From Selaginella moellendorffii (Eukaryota > Streptophyta > Lycopodiopsida > Selaginellales > Selaginellaceae): 64,000 nucleotides of DNA. Positions 10,116 to 22,039 of this stretch are shown one piece after another. The translations under genes and the position numbers were made by a program. The DNA lies in NCBI RefSeq assembly GCF_000143415.4, contig NW_003314333.1:62001-126000 (forward strand), given 5' to 3'. The notes under the pieces were generated by a model. That model did not search any database. It had not been told where the DNA came from and saw only the letters and a list, made by a program, of their open reading frames with translations. Numbering within the stretch: the first letter of the stretch is position 1; each line of letters begins with the position of its first letter.

Positions 10116-13100
10116 CTCAGCTCAAGTAATTGCTAATTAATGTAGTAAACCATTAGTTATATAGAGAAATTCTATGTTAGAAAAATATTATTCCTTGGCA
10201 AACTTGAATTTCAAGAATTTGATTGTTAATGATTTAGAGAAATTTATATTTTCTGATACTTTATAGAATTTTCCATGGCATTTGTAATCCACTTAAATAT
10301 TATAAATGCATCTTGAATGGAAAGTGGCATCACTTTCCTTCAGCCCTTATTTGCAGCCAATTGCTCTTTGCTATGCCCTACTCATGATCCCCTCAACAAA
10401 CCATAGTCATCCCCTCCCCAAAAAATAGCAATGCCACTCACACTAGAAGCTCCAGTGTGAAAGAATCTCCATGTTGGGCACCTTTCCGAACCTAATCTTC
10501 CAATTTGGTCACTTTTGTATTGCAGCTGTTGGGGAGTGAAGGATCCCCAACCATGCCTAGATGCTCAGCTCTTTGCTCATGCTCTAGGTGCATCTCCAAA
10601 AACTCCATCTCTTTGCCACCCCTCCCCTGTGACCTATACAACGTGCTAGAATATTTTAGGAATTGGAATATTCTCTGGATCTCTTACTCTTTCTCTACCC
10701 ATCCGAACAGGTGACCACATTGGATAGAGCATACCTCTCGTGCAAAGAGAACCTTTTAACCTTCAAATGTCTGATGCAATGTTTATGTTGGGGAACTGTA
10801 AAAACTAGAGAAACCAAAACAAAAAAAATAAAATAAACAAAGGAATAGAAAGAGTGATAGAGTTTAAAGTCACAAGGAAAACCACATCACACCTTTCACA
10901 TCATTTTTCTTTGGTTTTCTCTTTTTTTCTTTCTGGACTTGGATTCAGTTTGCACTTACAATTTTCCCCCTCAAGAAAAAAGATGCCATACTTGAGTTGG
11001 GTGAGGTGGTGCTGCAGGGGATCAGGAGATGTGTTGTAGTGGAGAATGATCAGTGGGAAGAGAAACATAGTGAAGAGAATGGAAACCAAAGCTGGAGGAA
11101 GAAGCATTCACCTGGATCACAACTTCATGGGTTCTCAAGCCTCCAGAAAGTTCCTCAAATCACCCAAGATTGCAATGGAAGGATGAGGAGATGTGTGCCC
11201 AGGATGTGTGTGAAAAAGAGGTGTGAATGGTGGTGAAAGGTTGTGGAAGGGACTGTGGATGTCAAGACTAGTAGCTGTGGTGTTGTAGTGCCTTGTGCTT
11301 GCGAACTGTTGTTGTAATTGGTGGCGAAGCTTTATCACTCCTTTTTGGTGCTGAAGAATGAGGTGGCAGGTGCACCATCCATCCACCATGTCTGGGATTT
11401 TCTGTGTGTGCATCAGGTTCAACCGGCTGGGAGACATTAGCTTCTGGAGTCGAGATTTATGGTGTTTGTTCATTTTTGCTATCCACTTTGTAACTTGACT
11501 TTGGCATATTCAAACTTGTTGAAACTTTGCTAGTTGATCTGTCCCAATAGAGTGATGGTAAAAAGTCCTAATAAGACTATATCATGCATGGCAAGATATG
11601 GATGAAAATGTGACCAGGAAAATATAGTGAAAGATAGACAATAGTGTAAGAAGTGATTGTGACTGTGAAATATGGTTGTGAGTGGATCAGAGTGGTGAGA
11701 GTAAGAATTCAGAGAATGTGATGTGGAGTAGGAAGGATATAAGAGTGATGCATAGCTTGGTAAACCTTGAGCTCTCGGACAAACGAGATTAATGCCACCC
11801 TGAGAACTAGGATCCAAGATAGAAACTCCTTCACAATGGCCACAGTCCTGGAAATGACAAAGAAAAGTGAAAGAATGGAAAAGAAAGAAAATAAAAGAAA
11901 ATAAAAGAAAAAGAAAAGAGCCACTACATGAAGTGTTTGAGGAAGTGGTGGTGAGACCAGCCTTTGCTGGAAGACACCATGGTGTAGCATGATCCTGGTG
12001 GATGAAGCGCATCCTGAAGCAGGCCAAAGGTTTCTTGAAGGCTGGTCAAGCTGTCCTCCAACTCATGGTGTCTCACGAGAGCGAGGGTGACAACCACATC
12101 TCCATGAAACACTGGTGTGTGGTGAAAGGCTAAGAGCTCTAGAGCGGTGAAGTGGACTAGCTCCCAAGTGTTGGACTTCTCTTGAGTTGATGCAGGGATC
12201 TGGCAGTTGAGTGAAATGGTGCTGTCCACTAAGGATGTGGTGGCAAGTGTTGGAAGTCACAACCTGGATAATGTTCTATGGTGGTAAAGAGCTCATGTGC
12301 TGTCCCTGAGCTAAGGAAAGTTGTGGACCAAATTGAGCTGCTACTAGAAATTTCTCTATGTGGGAAAGGTGGAGGTCAAGCTTTTGTTGTCCATGAACAC
12401 TGTTTGGTTGGTGTGTATTGGTGAACAGCTTTCTTCCAAGAGGTATGAGAGAGTCATGCACCAGAGTATGAGGAGGGACTACTGTCGAAGGTGTCACTTC
12501 TGTGTTGCCTGTTGCACTCACAAGGTTATACATGTGCCTCAGAGGTTGTTCTGTAAATGAAAGGTGAGCACAACATCACAAATAGGCTGGTGGATACAAG
12601 CTCCAAAGGATGTTGAAAGGTTGCAAGCTGTGTTCTCTATCTCCTCTAATGACATAATGGCCAGTAATTCTTGTTCATATGTGGGACTCAAGGATCCATC
12701 TGGTGGCTATGGATGCAGCTCCAAGAGCTTGTTGGTGTCCTCCAAAAGCGCAATCATGCGAGGTTGAGTATGAATGATGGCTGGAGATTGTGAATCCAGC
12801 TTTGTCTCAATTGGAGTCTCCATCAAGGTGTGAACTATAACTGTGATGGTCATGTTCCTAGAAGATGTCAGTGAGAATGCTTTGCTCTGTGGATCATCTG
12901 TTGGTGCCTAGAGAGACTGTGTGCTCTTCTCCTGCTCGGCTGTTACCTTTGTGTTGATGGTGTCATCTGGAACAACATTTTATTCTATAGACTGGGACAC
13001 CAGTGACCCTACAATCTTCTCCAAGTCATAGAGAGTTGAATGTTGGATGGTGCTCCACTCAAAATTCAACAAGTCAACCATGTTGGAACTGATAAACTCA

Positions 13101-13149
13101 ACTTCCAAAGGTTTATCATCTGAAATGAGTTTGGGGAAAGAATTGGGAG
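10116..13149. other. three-kb stretch without a recognisable gene
   Basis: Only short open frames occur on both strands. A minus-strand run near 11530-12230 has fairly long open stretches in different frames (for example LLQDALHPPG near 12000) but no domain I recognise. It ends where the G1 element at 13155 is inserted, so it is probably an older repeat. Confidence 0.4.
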
Positions 13150-13154
13150 CTCAG

Positions 13155-13384
13155 TGTTATGATTCGGCGCAAAAAGACAAAGATCTAGTTGCCCTAGACT
13201 ATGCTACGCCTCTTGAGGTTCCTCACCACCCAACCACCCCCAAGCTACCTCAAAAGCTCCACTGCACCGCCGCTCCACTGTGAGCCCTAGGGTAGGTTAA
13301 GTCCCTTACCCTAACATGTCTTAATATACCCTTGAGCCTCCCTTTGACCAATGTTGACCATGTAGTCAAAGCTGGTGCCTAACA
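13155..13384 (-). repeat. G1 3' LTR
   Basis: 230 bp, TGTTAGGCACC to CATAACA. It is directly preceded, in minus-strand sense, by the polypurine tract at 13386-13397. Confidence 0.95.
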
Positions 13385-13789
13385 ATTCTTCCCCCCCAAC
13401 AAAGTCCTTGTCCCAAGGACGAGTTGTACCGGTGATCACCCTTTCTAGGGAATCTTGCTCAAGCTTCTGGTTCATCTTCCACAGCCGTATACATCAAGGA
13501 GGCATTGGGCCCATCACTCCAAGATAGTACACCTTTCAACTGGCTGACATAAAATACCGGATGAATTTTCACCCCAGCTGTCAGCCGCACCCAATAAGCC
13601 GCTTTACCAATGCGCTCCAGCAGTTCATATGGACCAGCATATCAATGGGAAAGTTTATCACTCTTCCCTGTCCGTAAAGGCACCAAGGTGTTCTGCCGCT
13701 CACTTGACGGAAAGATCACGCCCACAAAGACGAAATCACTCACCTTATATTCCCGGAATTGGTGATGCTCATTGGCAAACTTCTCCGCT

Positions 13790-15371
13790 CTATCCTAAGC
13801 TGCTTGCAAATTCCGTTTGCACACCACTAGAATCTCATCAAGTTCTGTGGCCAAATCAGTTGCCTCGGAATCAAGCTTATCTTGCACATCCTTACTCAAA
13901 TACAATCCCAACTCCACCGCTGTTCGAGGATGCCTTCCAAACATGGCAAAGTAAGGACTTAGCTTGGTTCCACTGTGTTGGCTATTATTGTAAGTAAATT
14001 GCATCAATGGAAGATATAAATCCCACTGTCCTTGCCTTTGACAAATGCTACAATGTAGCATATCCTCCACCACCTGATTCACATGCTCGGTTTGCCCATC
14101 CGTTTGAGGATGATCTCCACTCGAGAGTTTTAAAGTCACTTGCATAGCCTTTGCAAGCTTTTCCAAAATCCACTGGTGAACTTTGAATCTCAATCACTAA
14201 TGATGTCCTCCAGTAAACCAAAATCAGGAAAAACCTTCTCCAAGTAAACCGTAGCCAAGTCTGAGGCAGTGACAGTCTTCTGAAGAGCTAACAACCGCAC
14301 ATACTTCGTGAACCGATCCACTATGACCCATACTTGCTCCTTTTGCCTCTGTGTTCGTGGCAAACAAGTGATGAAGTCCATAGAGATACTACACCAACAG
14401 CTCTGAGGAATAGGTAAAGGTTGCAAAAGTCCCCCCGGCTTCTCCCATGACACCTTAACCTACTGACAAAGCTCACATGATTTACAATACTTGAGGATAT
14501 CAGCCTTTATATTCCTCCAATAAAAGTTGCGCTTAATCAACTCATACGTCTTCTTCCCCCCAAAATGACCAACCTTTGGACGATCATGATAGTGGAATAA
14601 AACTTGAGTAATTAACGCATCCACCCGTGGCAAATATACACGGCCATTGTAGTAGAGAATCCCATCCACTAATGAGAAAGGAGCTTCCATTTGGTCTCGC
14701 AAAGAGGCCACCTCAGCATCCTGAGCTTGAGCATGCTCAACCAACTGCCCAAACTCGCTGACCACCTTACTCAAATGATGATAAAATCATTGTCATAACA
14801 TCATCACATGACGAACACGAGATAAAACATCTACCACCACATTTGATTTTCCCGGACGATGCTCAATAGGAAACTCTCCAAACTCCATGAGTTTGACCAT
14901 CCAACAAGCTTGCCTAGTATTCAACTCTTTCTGTGTGAAAAGATACACAAGTGGTTTGTGATCTGTCAACACCACGAACACTGCACCATAAAGATAGTGC
15001 CACCACGTCCGCAAAGCATGAACAATAGAGAGTAACTCTTGCTCATATGTGGAATAGCGTTGCTCCGTGGAATTCAAAGTTCGACTCTCATATGCAATAG
15101 GCTGTCCCTCTTGCATGAGAACTCCTCCCAGTGCATAACCACTCGCATTGCATGTCACCTCGTAAGGTTTCAATGGATCAGCAATGCGAAGCACTGGAGT
15201 CTCGCTCAACAATCGTTTCAGCGCCACAAAACTCTCCTCTTGTGGCTTCTTCCACTCGAATGGCACATTTTTGCGTAACAACTGCGTCAAAGGAATAGCC
15301 ACCTCTGCAAACTTATGCTGGAAACGTCGGTAGTAAGTAGCCATACCAAGAAAACTGTGCAACTCAACCAC
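13790..15371 (-). pseudogene. G1 pol remnant: RT thumb, RNase H, integrase
   Basis: In minus-strand order: RT thumb LHSFLGMATYYRRF; RNase H (CNASGYALGGVLMQ with the first Asp changed to Asn, ELLSIVHALRTWWHYL, LTDHKPLVYL); the H2C2 domain (HYHDRPKVGHFGGKK, CKSCELC) at 14774-14460; and the integrase core (CSISMDFITCLP, VIVDRFTKYVRL, DGQTEHVNQVVED). The tail SKDVQDKLDSEATDLA follows. Stops separate the blocks near 14790, 14455 and 14190, and the second integrase aspartate falls at a disrupted site. It is nonfunctional. Confidence 0.9.
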
Positions 15372-15449
15372 TGTAGTCAGTGTAGGTCAGTTTTCCACCA
15401 CAACCACCTTCCTTGGATCCGTCTTGACACCCTTAAATGTCACAATATG

Positions 15450-15748
15450 GCTAGCCAAGCGAGACACTCGTCCACACCACCATCACCAGAAAAAGTTGGA
15501 ATCTTGAGTCGATTTACCAAAGAAGGCTTACTTGGAGCACTCATCGTCCAGCCTCGAGTGCCTCAACACGCCCATGCATGGTATCCATCATGCCATGCAT
15601 CTCGTCTTGCATCTCTTGCTGATTTCGGTTAAGGGCTTGCAGCTCATGAACCACATCTTGAATGGTCCAAATCTCCACAGCTTCATCAACACCATTGTCA
15701 GCACCACCATCGACAATAAGATTCCAGCGTTCAGCTTGGTCGGCCATC
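15450..15748 (-). pseudogene. G1 gag N-terminal remnant
   Basis: An ATG at 15748 opens MADQAERWN, followed by IWTIQDVVHELQALNRNQQE, MHGMMDTMHGRVEALEAG and, after a stop, PSLVNRLKIPTFSGDGGVDE. This is the gypsy gag N-terminus. The same protein is more complete in the copy at 22300-22690. The gag capsid and zinc knuckle are missing because of the internal deletion to RNase H at about 15420. Confidence 0.8.
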
Positions 15749-15771
15749 GCAACCAACTCCTCTGATACCAA

Positions 15772-16022
15772 TGTTATGATTTAGCGCAAAAAGACAAAGA
15801 TCTAGTTGCCCTAAACTATGCTACGCCTCTTGAGGTTCCTCACCACCCAACCACCCCCGAGCTACTTCAAAAGCTCCACTACGCCGCCGCTCCACTGTGA
15901 GCCCTAGGGTAGGTTAAGTTCCTTACCCTAGACCATATAGAAATTCAGATATTATGTCTTAATATACCCTTGAGCCTCCCTTTGACTGATGTTGACCACA
16001 TAGTCAAAGCTGGCGCCTAACA
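15772..16022 (-). repeat. G1 5' LTR
   Basis: 251 bp with ends TGTTAGGCGCC and CATAACA. Other copies or parts are at 7479-7663, 9300-9530, 13155-13384 and 22040-22262. Confidence 0.95.
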
Positions 16023-16027
16023 CTCAG

Positions 16028-18450
16028 GAAGTGTCAGAGTAGACATAATCTTCTCAATCACTAGAGAAACCTGCTGGGAAACCCCTCTAAATCCACCATG
16101 TTGAATATTCCTTTAGAATATTTCTGTATTCATAACTCTTTCTTGATTTTCCTATACATCCATGTATGCACATCTTCCACACCAATTCTTAGGCAGTTGT
16201 GATAGTGTTCTAGAAAAGTTTTTAGACCTATGCAACCTTTCATCTTATCCAAATAAAAATAGCATATGGGACACTTAAAATAATATATAATTTTTAGCCA
16301 TATCCGAAGCAAGATTTCAAAGAAATATCTAGCATTATTCTTGAAGCACATGAGGCAATCTATCTTTAGTAACAATATCTTGAACATTATCTAGAAGAGG
16401 GATCTCTTGTTTAGTTGCACTTGAGGTTACAAAAGGAAAAGCCTTATGTGGAGTGGAATGTTAGTAAAACTTAGAGATGGAGGTGGAGATTTATATGAAA
16501 TGCATGAGGGCCAAGAGCAAGTAGTAATAACATTTTACTAACCATTCCTACACTCTAAACAAACTGAATTTTCAATGTTAAAAGCATAAGCAAAGATCTA
16601 GGGGTTCTTCAAAGTTTAAATTATCAGTCTAAAACATGGGACCTCAAAATTATAACAATGTTAGAACCACTTGTATACATAATAATGTCTTTATACATGC
16701 TAGAATACTATTATTTTTTGAAAATATAAAATTCTCCACTTTACTCATTATGAACTAAACTTTTGAAAAAATTATGTATGATTTTCATATTACATTAAAG
16801 GGTGGCCTAAATATCTTATATTTAATACTCACTAATGGTGTTCAAAAATGGAATATTGTTCTTCACTATGAAATCATAATAGCTATGTGTTTTTTATTCT
16901 TTTTTGATTTTCTTGTACATCCATGTGTGCAAACCTTCCAAACTTACTCTTGGACATTTGCAATAGTGCTCAAGAAAATTTACCAAACACATGCAACCAT
17001 TTGTCTTGTTCAAATAAAAGTAGCACATAAGATACCAAAGATAATAAGTATTTACATCAAGCACTCTTGCCATATTTGAAAAAAAATCTTGAAGAAAATT
17101 TTGATATCACTCTTAGAATATTAGAGGCAGTTCAATTCTTTCAACAACATCATAAGAAAGGAATTCTTGTTCAATTGCATGTGAGGTCACAAATGGAAGA
17201 TCTTCACAACAACCCTCAAAATGAAAATGAAAATTGTTATGTAGAGGTGAAGGTGGATTATTGGTTGAGATTGGAAATGGAAGTAAAGACTTATATGAGA
17301 AGCTTATAGGATCAAAAGTAAACTTCTTCTGAACCATTGCAACACATAAGAAGAATTAAACTTCCCAACAATAAAAATTCTCTGATTAATATATTGCATT
17401 TCAATCTTAGGAATGACATTTTATTATGACATGACAATATATTGAATTATAATTATCAATCTTGGTAATTACAACTTACTATTAGAGACAAGTAGCTATA
17501 GGGTTCCATAAGCTAAAAACTAGCATATAATTAATACGTAGCCTTATTTTATATAGCTGGTCTGCCATATATAATAATGGCAAATGCACACAGGCACATG
17601 AAAATACCTTTTTGTAAGATTACCTTTAAATCTCAAATATATATATATAGATTTGATGCTTTGATTCATCCACATCATATATATTACACACTTATACTCT
17701 TTGTAATAATACAATAGATCAAGAGGAATAGGATATATATAAAAAAATTACTTTTCTTTATAATATTTTAGTGAATTAAAAAAGCCATGGAAAGCTTTAT
17801 AGAGTGGATTTATTAGTGTTTTCTGCTATATTGTCTATTTCTTTTTTTCTCTTGCTCTAGATTGTTATTTCGGAAGTAATAGGAGCATTTTTAATCAATA
17901 GTGACAATGGTTTTCACATTTTTAGATGGGTAATAAGGACCATGAGTGTAATATGAAGATTGTGGTAGTGAATTAAAATTAACATTCTCATATTTCTGTA
18001 TGTTAGAACTACTCACAATTTTTTTTGTCTTCCTTGCTTCTTATCTCTATAAAACCTTAAAGAATGAATGAGTGAATTAGTGTTTTGAATTATTCATATA
18101 TTTCTGGTCAATTGTTAAAATGCCAAAATGTCAAAATGTACAATAGAAATTTTAAGTTTGTGTGAACTTCAATATTCCCATTTTTATTTGGGACAAAAGC
18201 ACCCAAAAATTTCTATGAGTTCAAATGAACTTCTAATTCTAGAAACTACTTAATCAGTATTTTATTGTATAGATCGCATTAAAAAAAATTTAAAAGTAAA
18301 AATTTCTCTGAATCATTGACAATTAAATTTTTGAATTTTAAGTTCACTAAAGAATAACATTTTTTAACCTGACATTTCCTTTCAAAACTTATCATTGAAT
18401 ATGTTGACTAGCATTGACTTGAGCTAAATTCAACTCAACTTGTAAGCTCA
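16028..18450. other. AT-rich segment with a diverged direct repeat
   Basis: Strongly AT-rich, with no gene found. It contains two diverged direct copies of about 450 bp at roughly 16125-16570 and 16885-17345. Shared landmarks are CTT-TTGATTTTC-TACATCCATGT, CAAATAAAA-TAGCA and CTTGTT-A-TTGCA-TTGAGGT. An ATATATATATAT microsatellite sits near 17638. Confidence 0.6.
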
Positions 18451-21068
18451 ACACAAGTTTGGACTATCTCTTGAAGGGGCCATCATAAAGCCTTTTATGA
18501 CGGGGAAGCTTTTCAAGGTCTAGTATCAACTTAAGTCCAAATTATAATGCAAACAGCTGCGGATCAAGGAACAACTGGACCAACAGTCAATTTTCCTTAG
18601 CAAATGGTTCCAGGTCAAGGTAAAAATGCTTAGTGAAATGGAAGATAGAGGCCTAGACCAAACCTACAGGGACCTACACAAAGCGGGCCTGTGCACATAT
18701 GCAAAGGCTGATACCATGATCCAAGACCACTAAACGGCCAACAACTGCAACTAGATCAAAGCCTTCTATAGCTTGGATGTTTCAAAATACAGGATGTGAA
18801 AATTTCAAACTGCCTTCCACAAAGCCTGCCAAGCGTGCCTTGAGACACTATAAATAACCACATATCACCTCATCAATGGTGGAAGCTAAATGACACTATC
18901 AGCTGTACACTCCCAAGACGTACTTTAGTAGAGATTTGGAAGGCCTGCTGCACCAGGATGTTCAATGACAAGAACCCGTCGGCTCGAGCAACAATCTCAA
19001 AGGTCTAGTCCTGATTGATTGTTGCACTAGCATCCAAAGTGGACATGCTGGTAAAAAGAGGAATGAAAATCACCTAGGAATATGCTCTTTGGTAGTTCTT
19101 TAGACTTGGAAGTGAGGTTGGTGAAGATGAATGGACTTGGAAACCACCAATGTAGCTCTAGCATCACTTGGCCTAGAGTGACAGAACGTGTACCTCCTTG
19201 AGTCCCTCAAACTCCTGATTAGGGACTTTGACTACATGGACCACCACGGATACAGACTTGAGCTTTAGTTCAGCCTCCCCCCCCCCCTCCTCCTTTTGCT
19301 CTTTTCTAATTTCGAGCATATTGAAATTGAACTCTATGGTTTTATAAAGACTAAATAAGTAAAACTTGGTTGATAAAGCCTTTGATAAGAGTAAAGACTT
19401 TGATTTGAAACATTTTTAAAACATTTTTTACTTCACTTTTTTTTATAGACATTGTAGAGAGTAGCTACTAGTCTTCTCAGTGGACTAAGATGTTCTTCCC
19501 ATCCTTAATTATGGCTACAACAACAACTTGGAAGAGCTCTCCTCTGCAGCTATGCACAAATATATTAGTAAGCATGAATTTTATCTCTAACTTCTAGTTC
19601 TAATAATTATTTTTCAAGTTTGCCCTCTATCCCCAACAGCCAATATTGGGGAAGTTGTTGTTCTCATTGGAGATTAGACGCAGCTTTTAGATGCTATTAA
19701 TCGGGAGCTTTACATGCTTGATTAGTGGATCCATGGCTTAGGTCAGCTCATGCAGATCAATTTCATCTTTTTCAATCTTCCTGATGGGATGTCACCACCA
19801 CATAGGGATACTCCATCATGGAATGTTTTGCAAGTCTAACACATTTCCCAAGCCTTATAAGTTGTGAGTAGCTTCATAACATATGAGGGTGTGGTTGTCA
19901 TGATCCTTCCTCGCTCTCTAATATGGGAAGGCCTTCTCACACACTTGGCCATGGTTGGTCTTGATTGTGTTCGGCCGGAATCCCGACTGCCGCCAAACAC
20001 GGTCGGCAGAATGCGGTCAGACAGCTCCGTTTGGTGATTCTGTTTGGCGAAAAAAATGGTGATCATGCTGGCAGGGGCTAGATTTCTGATGCTGCTGTGG
20101 CTATCGCCATCGCCACTGCATCTCCACTGCTTTGCTGTTTTCCTACTGCTATGGAGTGATCCATCCATCCACAAATGCCTAGCCCAGCAAGCCTACATAG
20201 AATCCAACAAAGAGGGCTATAGCCTATAGGAGCTGTGTGCGTACCGAGCTCTATAGGGCAACACTCTCCAGTCGGTCGGCCTCTGCTTTCAATTGAGCAT
20301 GGAGCAGCTTGCTGAGGCCTTGCAAATCGCCCAGTTCGTGATGCTTGAAATTTTTGCCCTAAAATGGAAAATATGATTCCATTTGATTCTAGCGATTTTG
20401 GCACAATTGAGTAATGGCACCTGATTGAGTATGGTCCCATGTTACCAAGCTCACTTCTTATGCTTACAACAAAGGAGCTGGGTATTGAAAATGTAATTAT
20501 TGTGGAAAAATGTATGTTAGCTAGGTTTGAATCTCTTGGTATAGAAGATTTAGCCGAAGAAGATCTTCCAAATGAGGATGTAATTGTTGAGAAAAATGCC
20601 GAAGATGTCAAAGGACTTGCCAAAAATGTTGAAGAAAATGAGTAGTAGTTGGTTTGGTTTGGTTGGTTTGGTTTGGTTTAATGCTTTGGTTTTCTGACTT
20701 TTATTAATGTGGTTTTACTAAAAATGTTTTTTTTATCAAAACTATTTTGTGAACCGTTCGGCCGTTCAGCATTTTTACAGCCGGTCGATAACCACGGTCG
20801 GTTGGTCAGCAGGTCGGCGTTCGGAACAATCAGGACCAACCATGCACTTGGCCAATAACAATGATGGATTTGTGGAGTTTTCATTTACCTGCCTTCTTTC
20901 GAGTATGGTGGTGGACACAAAAGACACAGAAGTGGAAGATGAGTGACTTCTTTATTTACAAATTAAGTCTATTCATTATTTTTTCCAGGTTTATTCCTGG
21001 AACTACCATGCTGCCACGTTGGGAACTGCTGTAAGGCCAGACGAGATGACAAGCATGCTGCTCTTGCT
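18451..21068. other. non-coding or decayed sequence
   Basis: Short open frames only. One at 20439-20645 (plus) ends in an acidic tail GIEDLAEEDLPNEDVIVEKN followed by tandem GGTTTGGTT units near 20650-20680, but I do not recognise it. A C10 homopolymer lies near 19278. Confidence 0.35.
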
Positions 21069-21329
21069 TTGCCAGGATGTGACAACTCTACATATATCAT
21101 CTCAAATGTGATTGACTTGGAGGTTCTTCACCCAACGTTCCCTGGCTATCAACACTATTCGGTCATAGCTATGCAAATCTTGTTGGAGTTTTTTTTTTTG
21201 CCAAAGGGGATTGTGCTTGATGCTATAGCAGGATTTGGGTCGATAGTGCAAGTAGCAAAAGAGATAGGCCAAGCTGTTTTTGCACTTGAGAAAAAGAGTG
21301 CTTTTGAGGATATTCTTGGGAGATTTTGA
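21069..21329 (+). pseudogene. possible DNA methyltransferase-like fragment
   Basis: The frame reads LPKGIVLDAIAGFGS, VAKEIGQAVFALEKKSAFEDIL and a stop. This resembles the SAM-binding motif I region of N6/N4-type DNA methyltransferases (VLDPFxGxG, then an A-x-x-x-G-R strand ending in E), with DPF changed to DAI. A hydrophilic open stretch on the same strand (TSDPDDMDDHMDQSQ, near 21425-21597) may be a following exon. No DPPY-type catalytic motif is visible, so the call rests on one motif. It could be unrelated. Confidence 0.35.
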
Positions 21330-22039
21330 GATAGATGATGTTAGTGTTTGAAGTAATATATAATATTTATTCTCAAATGTTTCTATGTCATTAAGTTCAC
21401 ACTTGTCACATATGGTGTTTTAGTCCACACATCTGATCCTGATGATATGGATGATCATATGGATCAAAGTCAATTTCACTTACCTATTTATGCTAAATGC
21501 ATGGCACAACATTACATGCAACACGAGCCTATAGTGAAGGAGCATTCCACTATACCCATTTCTGGCTTTCTAGACATGGAAGCAAAAGAAAACTAAATAT
21601 GTTCATTTTAATATTAATTATGTTGTTTAATATATTATTTTCTTTCTTTGTAGACTAAAAGATTAGGTAGTGTCAAACCAATAATCTACATAAGCTTATG
21701 AAATATCTTAAACACCTAAATTTTAAGTTAAAAATTCTTAGTTTGAGACGAACTAAGGTAGTGCCATTAAACTTTCGCTAGTTAGGGGATTGTATTGACT
21801 TCCTTTGACTTTTGTTGACTTTTATTGACTTGAGTTCAACTCAAAAACTACCCAAACCCTAAAGAGGAAGTAAACATCATTTACCCTTCTTAGCTTAGTA
21901 AGAAGAATGATCTTATGCTACATAGGCCACGCTGTTATAGGGGTATATATTGCTTAAGAGCTTTGGGATTGTTCACAGTGGACTCTAGAGCTTTAAGTAG
22001 CTCTCTCCAATTAATCCCACAAACAAATTTTGTTCCATA

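Larger units (their letters stand above)
13155..16022 (-). mobile_element. G1 LTR retrotransposon with both LTRs and target-site duplication
   Basis: Both ends are exact: LTRs at 15772-16022 (5') and 13155-13384 (3'), each TGTTA..TAACA, flanked by the identical pentamer CTCAG at 13150-13154 and 16023-16027. A primer-binding site TGGTATCAGAG (plant initiator tRNA-Met type) abuts the 5' LTR at 15760-15771, and a polypurine tract GGGGGGGAAGAA abuts the 3' LTR. The internal region of about 2.4 kb is too short for an autonomous element. It has a gag start but no protease or catalytic RT, so it probably moved in trans or was deleted later. The 5' LTR carries an extra ~21 bp (near 15930-15954) absent from the 3' LTR. 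Confidence 0.95.

Noticed and set aside
12600-12700. TYEQELLAI-like string on the minus strand as RNase H
   Set aside because: The nine-residue match is not supported by any flanking RNase H sequence.
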